In this document: one piece after another, positions 26,137 through 33,402 of the stretch
Position numbering within the stretch: the first letter of the stretch is position 1
Layout: each line of letters starts with the position of its first letter
Source: JAITWN01 sp964388175
GTDB taxonomy: Bacteria > Pseudomonadota > Gammaproteobacteria > SZUA-140
Reading direction: 5' to 3'
Assembly: GCA_964388175.1 (NCBI GenBank)
Contig: CAYLYS010000005.1
Coordinates: forward strand, 5,696-69,695
DNA length: 64,000 bases
Position numbers and translations under genes: made by a program
Notes under the pieces: generated by a model
What the model was told of the DNA's origin: nothing
The model's input: only the letters and a program-made list of their open reading frames with translations
The model's database searches: none

Positions 26137-26413
26137 CGACGATCTTCCCTGCATCTCCGCGATCGGCGGCGGTGACGACGTGGTCGTGCAGATGGCTGCG
26201 CATGACGATGTTGCTGACTTTCTTCATGGCGCCGTCGACCGCCTTGATCTGTTTCAGTACGTCCGCGCAATACACGGACTCATCGTCGAGCATGCGCAGA
26301 ATGCCTTCGATATGGCCGCGAATCGAGCGCAGGCGGCGCGTCGCCTCGGCTCTGGCCGCAATGCCCAGGCACAGGGAAGGATGTTCGTCATGCCGATGGC
26401 CATCCACCGTCAC
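26105..26413 (-). CDS. CsoR/RcnR-family metal-responsive repressor
   Basis: Small all-helical DNA-binding repressor (102 aa) between copZ and copA. It starts at a GTG whose GTGA overlaps the copZ stop. Family blocks are RRLRSIRGHIEGILRML and VYCADVLKQIKAVDGAM. Copper-type CsoR uses Cys, His, Cys. Here the positions are Cys (VYCADV), His and His (SHLHDHV), preceded by a His-rich N-terminus (GHRHDEH). That matches the His-Cys-His-His set of nickel/cobalt RcnR, although the neighbours are copper genes. Which metal it senses is open. Confidence 0.88.
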   Translation of the reverse strand: MTVDGHRHDEHPSLCLGIAARAEATRRLRSIRGHIEGILRMLDDESVYCADVLKQIKAVDGAMKKVSNIVMRSHLHDHVVTAADRGDAGKIVDELMEILKYR

Positions 26414-26610
26414 GCTTCCCTGGCGCTGTAGCCTTCTTCCTCGACGGCAGCGATGAGCGCTGCTGTTTCCGCCTTGCCCTGTACCACCGCGATGCCACGC
26501 TTCACGTCCACCTCGGTCACTTGTTCGACGCCGGGTACCGCGGCCAGTGCCTGACGCACGGCGTTGGCGCAGTGGCCGCAGGTCATGCCTTCGATTTTCA
26601 GCTCGGTCAT
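26410..26610 (-). CDS. copZ: Copper chaperone, heavy-metal-associated domain
   Basis: 66-residue single HMA domain with the Cu(I)-binding GMTCGHC motif and a ferredoxin-like fold pattern (KIEGMTCGHCANAVRQAL, VDVKRGIAVVQGK, EEEGYSAREA). It would hand Cu(I) to the N-terminal domain of CopA. It is first in the copZ-regulator-copA operon. Confidence 0.92.
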   Translation of the reverse strand: MTELKIEGMTCGHCANAVRQALAAVPGVEQVTEVDVKRGIAVVQGKAETAALIAAVEEEGYSAREA

Positions 26611-26655
26611 GTTGCTCTCCTGTTCGTCGCGTTGGTTCTGCCCACCCCACCCGCT

Positions 26656-26679
26656 CTATCCCATCCCCTATCCCATCCC
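26656..26679. repeat. 12-bp tandem repeat (two copies)
   Basis: CTATCCCATCCC occurs twice head to tail (26656-26667 and 26668-26679). The second copy forms the left arm of the putative CsoR operator, so the duplication may supply a second half-site. Confidence 0.7.
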
Positions 26680-26693
26680 AGGGGGGGTGGGAT
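26675..26693. promoter_or_regulatory. Putative CsoR/RcnR-family operator
   Basis: A perfect inverted repeat ATCCCA (26675-26680) and TGGGAT (26688-26693) flanks a run of seven G. An inverted repeat around a G-tract is the hallmark of operators for this repressor family. It lies 65 bp upstream of copZ and 185 bp upstream of the divergent nikR. Confidence 0.6.
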
Positions 26694-26758
26694 CATGATA
26701 GCGCATGATCGGATCCGGTGCATCAAACCGGACGCATCAAAAAGGGGTGGCTTTCATG

Positions 26759-26783
26759 TATTATTGATAATCAAGCCGTAATA
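26759..26783. promoter_or_regulatory. Putative NikR operator upstream of nikR
   Basis: TATTA (26759-26763), 15 bases, TAATA (26779-26783): an inverted repeat that fits TRWYA-N15-TRWYA at every position. It overlaps GTAATATCATCTG (26778-26790), nearly identical to the 13-mer upstream of the nickel operon. Autoregulation is the natural reading. Confidence 0.5.
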
Positions 26784-26877
26784 TCATCTGTGCCGTGGGC
26801 GTGCCGGCGCAGGGAGCGATCGGTGGAGGGGTGCCGGCAGATCGGCTGTTATGAACGAAATATAACGGGGCTCAAAG

Positions 26878-27339
26878 ATGGAACGTATAACGATGTCGCT
26901 CGATTCGACCCTGGCCGGGCTTTTCGACGCTTTTATTGCCGAGCGCGGCTACACCAATCGTTCGGAAGCCATGCGCGACCTGATCCGGCAGCAATTGGAA
27001 AAGGAGCGCCTGGAGAAGTCCGACGACGGCTATTGTGTGGCTACCCTGAGCTATGTCTACAACCATCATGAGTTGGAACTGGCCAGCCGCATTACCCGGG
27101 TGCATCACCACCACCACGAACTCAACCTGTCGAGCATGCATGTGCATCTGGATCATGACAACTGCCTGGAGATCGCCCTGATGCGCGGTCCCGTGCACAT
27201 GATCCGCACTTTCGCCAACGCCGTGATGGCCGAGCGCGGCGTGCGCCACGGCAAGCTCAACATGGTGCCGGTCGACGTCAGCGAGACCAGCCACGCGCAC
27301 GGCGGTCCTTCGCACGTGCACAGCCGCCCCCTGACCTGA
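26878..27339 (+). CDS. nikR: Nickel-responsive regulator NikR
   Basis: Nickel-dependent ribbon-helix-helix repressor. The N-terminal RHH runs over residues 1-45 (ERITMSLDSTLAGLFDAF, TNRSEAMRDLIRQQL). The C-terminal ACT-like domain carries the nickel ligands His, His-x-His and Cys in VHHHHHELN and MHVHLDHDNCLE. The protein ends in a His-rich tail (SHAHGGPSHVHS) of unusual length. At 153 aa it is slightly longer than typical NikR. It probably represses the nik operon 3-9 kb away. Confidence 0.96.
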   Translation: MERITMSLDSTLAGLFDAFIAERGYTNRSEAMRDLIRQQLEKERLEKSDDGYCVATLSYVYNHHELELASRITRVHHHHHELNLSSMHVHLDHDNCLEIALMRGPVHMIRTFANAVMAERGVRHGKLNMVPVDVSETSHAHGGPSHVHSRPLT

Positions 27340-27365
27340 CGCCGTTTACACCACTGTCTCCAGCG

Positions 27366-28004
27366 ATGAGAGAAAAGGAAAAGGCGACCAGCCTCATCTT
27401 CGTGCGCCATGGCCGCGCGGATTTTCCGCATGACCGTTTGTACTGCGACGATCGGGAAGACCCCGCCCTGACGCCGGAAGGTGAACTGCAGGCCCGTCAT
27501 GCCGCTGCCCTGCTCGGCGGGCAGGAGATTGCCGCCGTCTACGCCAGCCCGATGCAGCGCACGCTCAGTACGGCCGCCCCGATCGTGGCGGCCACGGCCG
27601 CGCCGCTCCAGGTGCACGCCGGTCTGCGCGAACGCCCTTTCGGCATCTGGGACGGTTTGTATTTCGACGCCATCGCTCGCGATTATCCCGAGGATTTCCG
27701 TGCCTGGAAGGCCGATCCGGTGCATTTCGTGCCGGCCGGCGGGGAAGCGATCGATGATCATCTGGCGCGAGTCAGCCAGGCCGTTCGCGACATCATCTCC
27801 GCTCATGAAGGGCAAACCGTGGTCGTGGTGGCCCACGTGGGGCCCATCCGCATGTGTCTCACGGCGGCGCTGTCGATGCCCCTGGATGCCTATCGCCGTC
27901 TGACCGTCGACTACGGTTCGCTCACGCGCATCGACTACGGCCGTAGGCAGAGTAATCTTATTTATATGAATCTCTACCATCGTGACAGGCTTGAGGCGCA
28001 GTGA
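27366..28004 (+). CDS. Histidine phosphatase family protein
   Basis: Phosphoglycerate-mutase-like phosphatase, 212 residues. The phosphorylated His lies in FVRHGRADF, with the Arg of SPMQRTLSTA, the catalytic acid region in LRERPFGIWDG, and the second His in VVAHVGPIR. Size and motifs fit CobC/GpmB-like enzymes. It starts 26 bp after nikR and could share its transcript. If it were an alpha-ribazole phosphatase it would fit cobalt/B12 metabolism, but no specific substrate can be assigned. Confidence 0.85.
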   Translation: MREKEKATSLIFVRHGRADFPHDRLYCDDREDPALTPEGELQARHAAALLGGQEIAAVYASPMQRTLSTAAPIVAATAAPLQVHAGLRERPFGIWDGLYFDAIARDYPEDFRAWKADPVHFVPAGGEAIDDHLARVSQAVRDIISAHEGQTVVVVAHVGPIRMCLTAALSMPLDAYRRLTVDYGSLTRIDYGRRQSNLIYMNLYHRDRLEAQ

Positions 28005-28047
28005 TGAAGCGTGCCGTTTTGCCGCTCTTTTGCTTGTCGGCATGAAA

Positions 28048-28076
28048 TGGACATCTTTCGAGCGAGCCGCTAGAAT
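28048..28076 (+). promoter_or_regulatory. Predicted sigma70 promoter of the exported-protein gene
   Basis: TGGACA (28048-28053), 17 bases, TAGAAT (28071-28076): five of six matches in each box with ideal spacing. Transcription near 28083 would give a leader of about 165 bases before the ATG at 28249. Confidence 0.6.
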
Positions 28077-28248
28077 CAAGGCATTGTCGCGAAAACCGAT
28101 ACATAAGCTTATACGGAGCCCGGTGGCCATCGATCAGCACACCGGTGAGCAGACGAAGCAATTACAAGTCGAACGATGGTGCGATAGCGGAAGCGATGTC
28201 AGGGATAGTCCGCCGCCTACCACACACCGTCTCGGGAGAGCAAAAACG

Positions 28249-29238
28249 ATGAGCAATGATATCCGCTTGCTGTGCACCAAGGCGCTGTTGGCCTCGTTCG
28301 TGGCGGCATCTCCACTGGTTTCCCACGCGGCCGCTCCGATCTTCGACAACTGGACCGTTGCAAATGGAACGATTCAGGGTACGGGTGGTGGTGTCAATCC
28401 TACGCCTTGTGCTGCCGGATTTACCTGCGAGACGCTGTCCAGCGGCGATGGTTTCATCCAGGTTCAGTGGGTGGATTCGGTCAGCGGAGACACCTACATC
28501 CAGACCGTCATTACCGATACCGACGCCAACGGCGCGCCGACCGGTCTGGCCTATGTGGACGAGAGCTTTGTGCGCCTGGGTGGAACCAACGGCATCATGG
28601 CGCAGCAGCGTCACACCGAAGACGATGACGAGGGAGGGCGGTTTACCAACAGCAGCCAGCTCGCCATCGGTTGGGCCAACGCCGGCGCCGGCAGCCCCAT
28701 GTTGTCCATCACGCAGTCCTTCACCTCGCCGGGCACGGAGATCGTGGGAGACGAGTTCAGCAATACCTTTTCCATGGGCATCAATACCAATCCAGGCTCG
28801 GCAGGTCGCAGCATCAGCGTCGATCAGCGCGTCGGCATGGGTGATGGCATAGTGGTCAGCGGCGATGTACAGCGCTTCGTGCTGGAGGGACGTCAGGGTG
28901 CCTTTACCTCGGCGGGCGATCTGACACTGGGAGCGCCCATCGGCAGCAACAATCCCGATGGCGGCGGTACCTTGAACTGGGTCAGTGGCAATGATGTCAT
29001 GATGCGCTGGCTCGGTCAGACCATCGATCTGGTCGGTCCCGATGGCGACAGCCAGGGTGTATCGCAGTTCGGCTTCCAGGGTGCGATCAACAATACGACC
29101 GGCGAGGAAGTGACGACGTTCTCCACCGGCAGCACCGGCATCGTACCGGATGGTGCGGGCTATGTTCCGCCGTTCGACTGGCACGCGACGTTCGGACCGA
29201 CGGCGCCGACACCGGTGTTGCCGCCGCCGATACCATAA
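28249..29238 (+). CDS. Exported protein of unknown family
   Basis: 329 residues. A signal peptide (KALLASFVAASPLVSHAAA) is followed by a beta-rich, Gly/Asn/Asp/Thr-rich domain with almost no Lys and one close Cys pair (PCAAGFTC) that could form a disulfide. It ends in a Pro-rich tail (PTAPTPVLPPPIP) rather than a PEP-CTERM or barrel C-terminus. The composition suggests a secreted or surface protein. No family recognised. It has its own promoter and is followed by an intrinsic terminator, so it is monocistronic. Confidence 0.7.
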   Translation: MSNDIRLLCTKALLASFVAASPLVSHAAAPIFDNWTVANGTIQGTGGGVNPTPCAAGFTCETLSSGDGFIQVQWVDSVSGDTYIQTVITDTDANGAPTGLAYVDESFVRLGGTNGIMAQQRHTEDDDEGGRFTNSSQLAIGWANAGAGSPMLSITQSFTSPGTEIVGDEFSNTFSMGINTNPGSAGRSISVDQRVGMGDGIVVSGDVQRFVLEGRQGAFTSAGDLTLGAPIGSNNPDGGGTLNWVSGNDVMMRWLGQTIDLVGPDGDSQGVSQFGFQGAINNTTGEEVTTFSTGSTGIVPDGAGYVPPFDWHATFGPTAPTPVLPPPIP

Positions 29239-29279
29239 GTGCTTAAAAAAATCAGTTTTGCAGGGGGATAGTGCGATCA

Positions 29280-29308
29280 AGAGAAGGGCCAGCCCCTTCT
29301 CTTTTTTT
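29280..29308 (+). terminator. Intrinsic terminator after the exported-protein gene
   Basis: A 9-bp stem AGAGAAGGG (29280-29288) with CCCTTCTCT (29294-29302), five-base loop, followed by a T-run. Confidence 0.85.
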
Positions 29309-29410
29309 ACCCTCGTCAACGGCGCCGGCCGGGAAGCCATTCAGCGCATTCCTTCGATCTTCGTGTTCCGGGATCCAATTGTTTTCAACGAGAAAGAAGA
29401 GTCCTAGCCG

Positions 29411-30427
29411 ATGAGCCAGCAAGATAATTTCAATAACGACCTCGATCCGATGGCGGTGATGCGTGTCGCCTCCGCCTACTGGAATTCGAGCATCCTCCAC
29501 GTTGCCAACGCGCTCGATGTATTCACCAGCCTGTCGAAGGAAGGCCCGGCCACGGCGCAGGAAATGGCCAAGCGCCGCGGCGTCGACGAGCGCGGGATCG
29601 ATATGGTCCTGATGGGTTGCATCTGCCTGGGTTTCCTGGAGAAGAAAGACGGCAAGTTCGTCAATACGCCGCTTGCCGAAACCTTCCTGGTCGAAGGCAG
29701 CCAGCGCAACCAGCGCGGCATCGTTTCCATGTTCAAGGACTGGGTGCTGCCCTGGTCCGAACTCGAAAAAGCCGTACGCACCGGCAAGCCGGTGGTGGAG
29801 AAGCAGCACGATCACGGTGAAGAAGCGACGCGCACCTACATCACCGGCATGCTGCATCGCGGCATTCCGCAGGCCTGGCTGCTCGCCGAGCAGGTCAATC
29901 TCGCCGATCGCAAGAAGATGCTCGACGTGGGCGGCGGCCCCGGCATTTTCTCCATCATCATGTGTCAGAAGTACGCCGGCCTGAAGGCCTCCGTGCTCGA
30001 TCTGCCGCAGACGCTGCGCGTCACCCGCGACATCATCAAGAACTGGAATGCGCAGGAACTGGTGAGCACGGTCGAAGGCAGCTATATGGATAAGGACTAC
30101 GGCAGCGGCTATGATGTTGTCCTGACTTCTTCCATGATCAGCCAGGAAGGCCCGGATATCGTGAAGCACATTCTGCGCGAATCCTACAACGCCATGGTGA
30201 GCGGCGGCATCATTCTCATCCAGGAGCAGTTCCTGGACGATGAGCGGACCGGGCCCATGTTGCCGGTTCAGGTCGGCCTCAATCAGCTCATCCACACGCC
30301 CGCCGGTAAGGCTTATTCGGCGCAGGAGGTTGCTGGGTTTGCGGCGGAGATCGGTTTCACCTCGCTCAGCTACCGCCCCTTGCCCGACCCCAGTCCGTTT
30401 ACCTTGATTACAGGGGTCAAACCATAA
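29411..30427 (+). CDS. SAM-dependent O-methyltransferase (acetylserotonin-OMT-like)
   Basis: 338 residues with the two-domain layout of plant-type small-molecule O-methyltransferases. There is an N-terminal winged-helix dimerisation domain (AYWNSSILHVANALDVFTSL, AKRRGVDERGIDMVL) and a C-terminal Rossmann domain with the SAM motif MLDVGGGPGIFS and the acidic ribose-binding region VLDLPQT. The usual catalytic His of this family is not obvious; the equivalent region reads SSMISQEGPD. Substrate unknown. Its last four bases coincide with a possible ATA start of the next gene, suggesting coupling. Confidence 0.85.
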   Translation: MSQQDNFNNDLDPMAVMRVASAYWNSSILHVANALDVFTSLSKEGPATAQEMAKRRGVDERGIDMVLMGCICLGFLEKKDGKFVNTPLAETFLVEGSQRNQRGIVSMFKDWVLPWSELEKAVRTGKPVVEKQHDHGEEATRTYITGMLHRGIPQAWLLAEQVNLADRKKMLDVGGGPGIFSIIMCQKYAGLKASVLDLPQTLRVTRDIIKNWNAQELVSTVEGSYMDKDYGSGYDVVLTSSMISQEGPDIVKHILRESYNAMVSGGIILIQEQFLDDERTGPMLPVQVGLNQLIHTPAGKAYSAQEVAGFAAEIGFTSLSYRPLPDPSPFTLITGVKP

Positions 30428-30486
30428 AGCGATCGTCGGCTGCAGTTCGAGAGAACGGTGGGCGCCGCCGGCGAGCGGCGTCCGGC

Positions 30487-31323
30487 GTGCTGTCGACTCT
30501 CTTTGCCGGCGCCTGCCTGTTCGCCGTGACGCTTGCGCATGCCGCGGCGCCGTCTGCCGCGCCGGACGTGCTCGATCTGGTCAAGCAATGCGGGCAGAAG
30601 TATCAGGGCGAAGATCAGCAGGGTCTCTTCACCGTCACGCTGCGCGATCGTGAGGGCCGTGTCAAACGCAGCGAATATCTGCGCTTCTGGAAGGACTACC
30701 GCGGCGCCGAGGACGTGGCGGACAAGATGCTGCTGTTCACCATCTTCCCGCCCGATGCGCGCGGTTCGGCATTCATGCGCGTCGCCTATGAATACGAACT
30801 GCAGCGGCCGGTCGATCAATGGATCTATCTGCCCCTGCTGAAGAAGATCCGGCGCGTCACCATCCGCGACCCGGGCGACAGTTTCCTCAATTCCAATCTG
30901 ACCTACGCGGATGTCAGCCCGCGCCCGATCGAGGCGGACGAACACCGTTACCTCGGTACGACCAGCGTCGAAGGCGTGAATTTCCATGTGGTCGAGAGCG
31001 TGCCGAAAGAGAAGCGCCCGCTCTACAGCAAGCGGGTATTCTGGTATCTGGCGACCGAGGACCGCGAGGACTGTGTCACCTCCCGCATCGACTACTACGA
31101 TCCCGCCGGCGCTCTGCTCAAGGAGCAATTCATCAAGTGGCAGCGTATTGCAGGCGCCTGGATGTGGGAGCGTGCCCTGGTGCGCAGCCAGGTCAACGGT
31201 ACGGCCTCCGTATTCGAACTCAGCAATATGCGTGTCAATACCGGTCTGGATGACAGCCTGTTCAGCGCCCGTTCCCTCGAACGCGGAACGGACATGATCA
31301 GGCAGTTTCAAGGCGCCGAATAG
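30487..31323 (+). CDS. LolA-like outer-membrane lipoprotein-sorting family protein
   Basis: Exported protein with the fold signature of the LolA-like family (PF17131 type): FTVTLRDREGRVKRSEYLRFW, FPPDARGSAFMRV, QWIYLPLLKKIRRV, FLNSNLTYADVSPR and the C-terminal SNMRVNTGLDDSLFSARSLERG. Such proteins often accompany MMPL/RND permeases and DUF1302-type barrels and are thought to carry hydrophobic cargo. The only normal start is GTG 30487, giving a signal peptide with no positive charge. An in-frame ATA at 30424, five bases after AGGGGT, would add MKRSS and an RRRR stretch. Confidence 0.78.
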   Translation: MLSTLFAGACLFAVTLAHAAAPSAAPDVLDLVKQCGQKYQGEDQQGLFTVTLRDREGRVKRSEYLRFWKDYRGAEDVADKMLLFTIFPPDARGSAFMRVAYEYELQRPVDQWIYLPLLKKIRRVTIRDPGDSFLNSNLTYADVSPRPIEADEHRYLGTTSVEGVNFHVVESVPKEKRPLYSKRVFWYLATEDREDCVTSRIDYYDPAGALLKEQFIKWQRIAGAWMWERALVRSQVNGTASVFELSNMRVNTGLDDSLFSARSLERGTDMIRQFQGAE

Positions 31324-31353
31324 CCTTTCTCTGTTTCCCTTCCCTGATGGTTC

Positions 31354-31383
31354 TTGTCGCCCGGCGATGGCTGCCGCTATAAT
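31354..31383 (+). promoter_or_regulatory. Predicted sigma70 promoter of the RHH regulator operon
   Basis: TTGTCG (31354-31359), 18 bases, perfect TATAAT (31378-31383). The predicted start near 31390 falls inside the palindrome that follows. Confidence 0.7.
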
Positions 31384-31384
31384 T

Positions 31385-31401
31385 GTTATACATTGTATAA
31401 C
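31385..31401. promoter_or_regulatory. 17-bp perfect palindrome, putative operator
   Basis: GTTATACA, a central T, then TGTATAAC: a perfect inverted repeat placed just after the -10 box and over the predicted start site, 29 bp before a gene encoding a ribbon-helix-helix protein. The arrangement suggests autorepression. Confidence 0.7.
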
Positions 31402-31429
31402 GAACGGCCGCTGCCGTTGAGGGGGAAAG

Positions 31430-31870
31430 ATGGAGGACTTTGCTCGACAGATGCGTGATTTGGGCCGGAAGCAGGCGGAGCGGATGCGTGATCAGGCCCG
31501 ATCGGTGGCGCATAAGCGCAAGGAAGAGTACCTGGGCGCGCGCGTGCCCAAAGAGTTGCGGGAGAAGGTGCTCGCGCGTGCCGACGAGCTCGGTGTGCCG
31601 GTTTCGATCCTCATCCGCGACATCCTCATTCGCGCCTTTGCCGACGAGCAGTCGCCGGTAAAGGTCGATCGGGCGATGGGCGGCGGCAAGCCCGCCGCGG
31701 ACCGGGACTTCGCCAATGTCATTGCCTGGGAGCGCATCGTTTTGAACCGCTCATTGCCGTGCGGCGGCTGCGGGCGTGACATCGCCGCCGGCAGTGTGGC
31801 TACGCTGGCGCTGGCTGCACCGGGAGAGGATCGTGTTATTCTGTGCGGCAAATGCCGGGAGCCCGTCTGA
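31430..31870 (+). CDS. Ribbon-helix-helix protein with C-terminal zinc ribbon
   Basis: 146 residues. A basic, charged N-terminal helix (residues 1-35, QMRDLGRKQAERMRDQ) precedes an RHH/CopG-like segment (ARVPKELREKVLARADELG, VSILIRDILIRAF). A C-terminal zinc ribbon follows, with Cys pairs CGGC and CGKC about 28 residues apart. I read it as a transcriptional repressor, with zinc for folding or sensing. It heads an operon with three outer-membrane barrel genes and overlaps the next one. The exact family is not recognised. Confidence 0.7.
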   Translation: MEDFARQMRDLGRKQAERMRDQARSVAHKRKEEYLGARVPKELREKVLARADELGVPVSILIRDILIRAFADEQSPVKVDRAMGGGKPAADRDFANVIAWERIVLNRSLPCGGCGRDIAAGSVATLALAAPGEDRVILCGKCREPV

Positions 31871-33399
31871 TCCATCCTGCGGCGATTCGTCCGCATCTCT
31901 TTCTCTTTGTCATGATCGTCACCGGTGCCGCACTTGCCGCGGCGCCGGGCGACGATGCGGTGACGGGTGGTGATCCGCCTGCTGCCGGGTTCGGCGTGAG
32001 CCAGACCGATGCATCCGATGTGCCCGATGCAGCCGGGCATGGCGGCTCGATTTTCGACCGCCTCGTCCTCGGCGGCTATCTCAAGAACGAGACCGCTTTT
32101 CGTATCAGCGAACCTCGTTCCATCACCAAGATCCGCAACATCGTGCAGCTGCATGGCAACTACGCCTTTACGCCGTCATATCAACTGGGCTTTTCCGGCT
32201 GGGCCTATCATGATCTCGCCTATGAGCTGTTCGACTACCAGACCATCAGTGCACGCTTCGCGCGCGACGAGGATCAGCCGCTGGTTTTCATCGACGGTCT
32301 GGCGGAGGAAAAGGATTCCCCGGTTGCCGATATCCGTGAGTTGTATCTGGACATCTTTCACGACCGTTTCGACATTCGCATCGGCAAGCAGTTCGTGGTG
32401 TGGGGCGTGCTCGAAGGCGTGCGCATCACCGATGAGATCAACCCCATGGATTTCCGCGAGCTGATCCTGCCCGATCTGCTCGATTACCGCGTTCCATTGT
32501 GGACCCTGAAGCTCGATTACTATACTGCCGACAGCGAATACCAGTTTCTGTGGATTCCGGATCTGAAGTTCCACAAACCGGCGCCGCCTGGTTCGGAATG
32601 GGAGCTGCTGCAGGACGTGACCAACAGCGAGGGGCAGGTGATCACGAGCTATCCTTCCCGCACCTTGAGGAATTCCGAACTCGGTCTCAGGACGTCGCAC
32701 CGGATGTTCGATGCCGACGTTTCATTCAGTTATTTCTATACCTGGGATGATTTCCCGGTGCTGTTCCGCTCGGCGATCATCGGCTCGGCGCTGGAGCCGA
32801 CGTTTTTCCCGACCTATACCCGGATCAATGTCTACGGGACGACCCTGGTGAAGCCGCTTGGCCGGGGAGTTCTGAAAGCGGAGGCCGCATTCGTTCCCGA
32901 TAAATATTTCGGTCTCAGAAACGATACCGACCTCGACGGCGACGGTTTCCTCGATCATCAGGGGGCGGTGAAGAAGCGCCATATCCGCTGGGGTCTCGGA
33001 TACGAATTCAATCGCTGGGGTTTCGATATCGCGCCGGCCATCACGCAGTGGATCGTGCTCGACCACGGCACGCAGTTGATCCAGGATCAGTTCGATACCT
33101 CGCTCACCCTGTTCCTGCGGCGCCCGATACCGCAGCATTCGATGGTGTTTCAGATGCTGGCCATCGCATTGATCAACATGGAAGAGCTGTACCTGAAGCC
33201 GAAGCTGACGCTGAACGTAAGCAATCACTTTCAGATCGCGGCCGGATTGGATCTGTTCTTCGGTGACAAGTCGGAGATAGGCATCAGCGGCGGCAGCGCG
33301 GGTCTGACGGGTACCAACGCCATCGGACAAAGCCCGCAGTTCTTCGGCAATTTCAACGGCAACGATCGTGTCTTCGCCGAATTCCTCTATACCTTCTGA
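31852..33399 (+). CDS. DUF1302-like outer-membrane barrel protein
   Basis: 515 residues with a signal peptide (LFLFVMIVTGAALAAAP) and a barrel ending FAEFLYTF. Segments such as ELYLDIFHDRFDIRIGKQF, VVWGVLEGVRITDEINPMD and FRELILPDLLDYRVPLWTL match the conserved core of DUF1302-type proteins, which often sit beside LolA-like and MMPL genes. The ATG at 31852 overlaps the regulator gene by 19 bp; a GTG at 31843 is possible. A role in moving hydrophobic cargo across the outer membrane is inferred from family neighbourhoods. Confidence 0.72.
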   Translation: MPGARLIHPAAIRPHLFLFVMIVTGAALAAAPGDDAVTGGDPPAAGFGVSQTDASDVPDAAGHGGSIFDRLVLGGYLKNETAFRISEPRSITKIRNIVQLHGNYAFTPSYQLGFSGWAYHDLAYELFDYQTISARFARDEDQPLVFIDGLAEEKDSPVADIRELYLDIFHDRFDIRIGKQFVVWGVLEGVRITDEINPMDFRELILPDLLDYRVPLWTLKLDYYTADSEYQFLWIPDLKFHKPAPPGSEWELLQDVTNSEGQVITSYPSRTLRNSELGLRTSHRMFDADVSFSYFYTWDDFPVLFRSAIIGSALEPTFFPTYTRINVYGTTLVKPLGRGVLKAEAAFVPDKYFGLRNDTDLDGDGFLDHQGAVKKRHIRWGLGYEFNRWGFDIAPAITQWIVLDHGTQLIQDQFDTSLTLFLRRPIPQHSMVFQMLAIALINMEELYLKPKLTLNVSNHFQIAAGLDLFFGDKSEIGISGGSAGLTGTNAIGQSPQFFGNFNGNDRVFAEFLYTF

Positions 33400-33402
33400 A
33401 TC

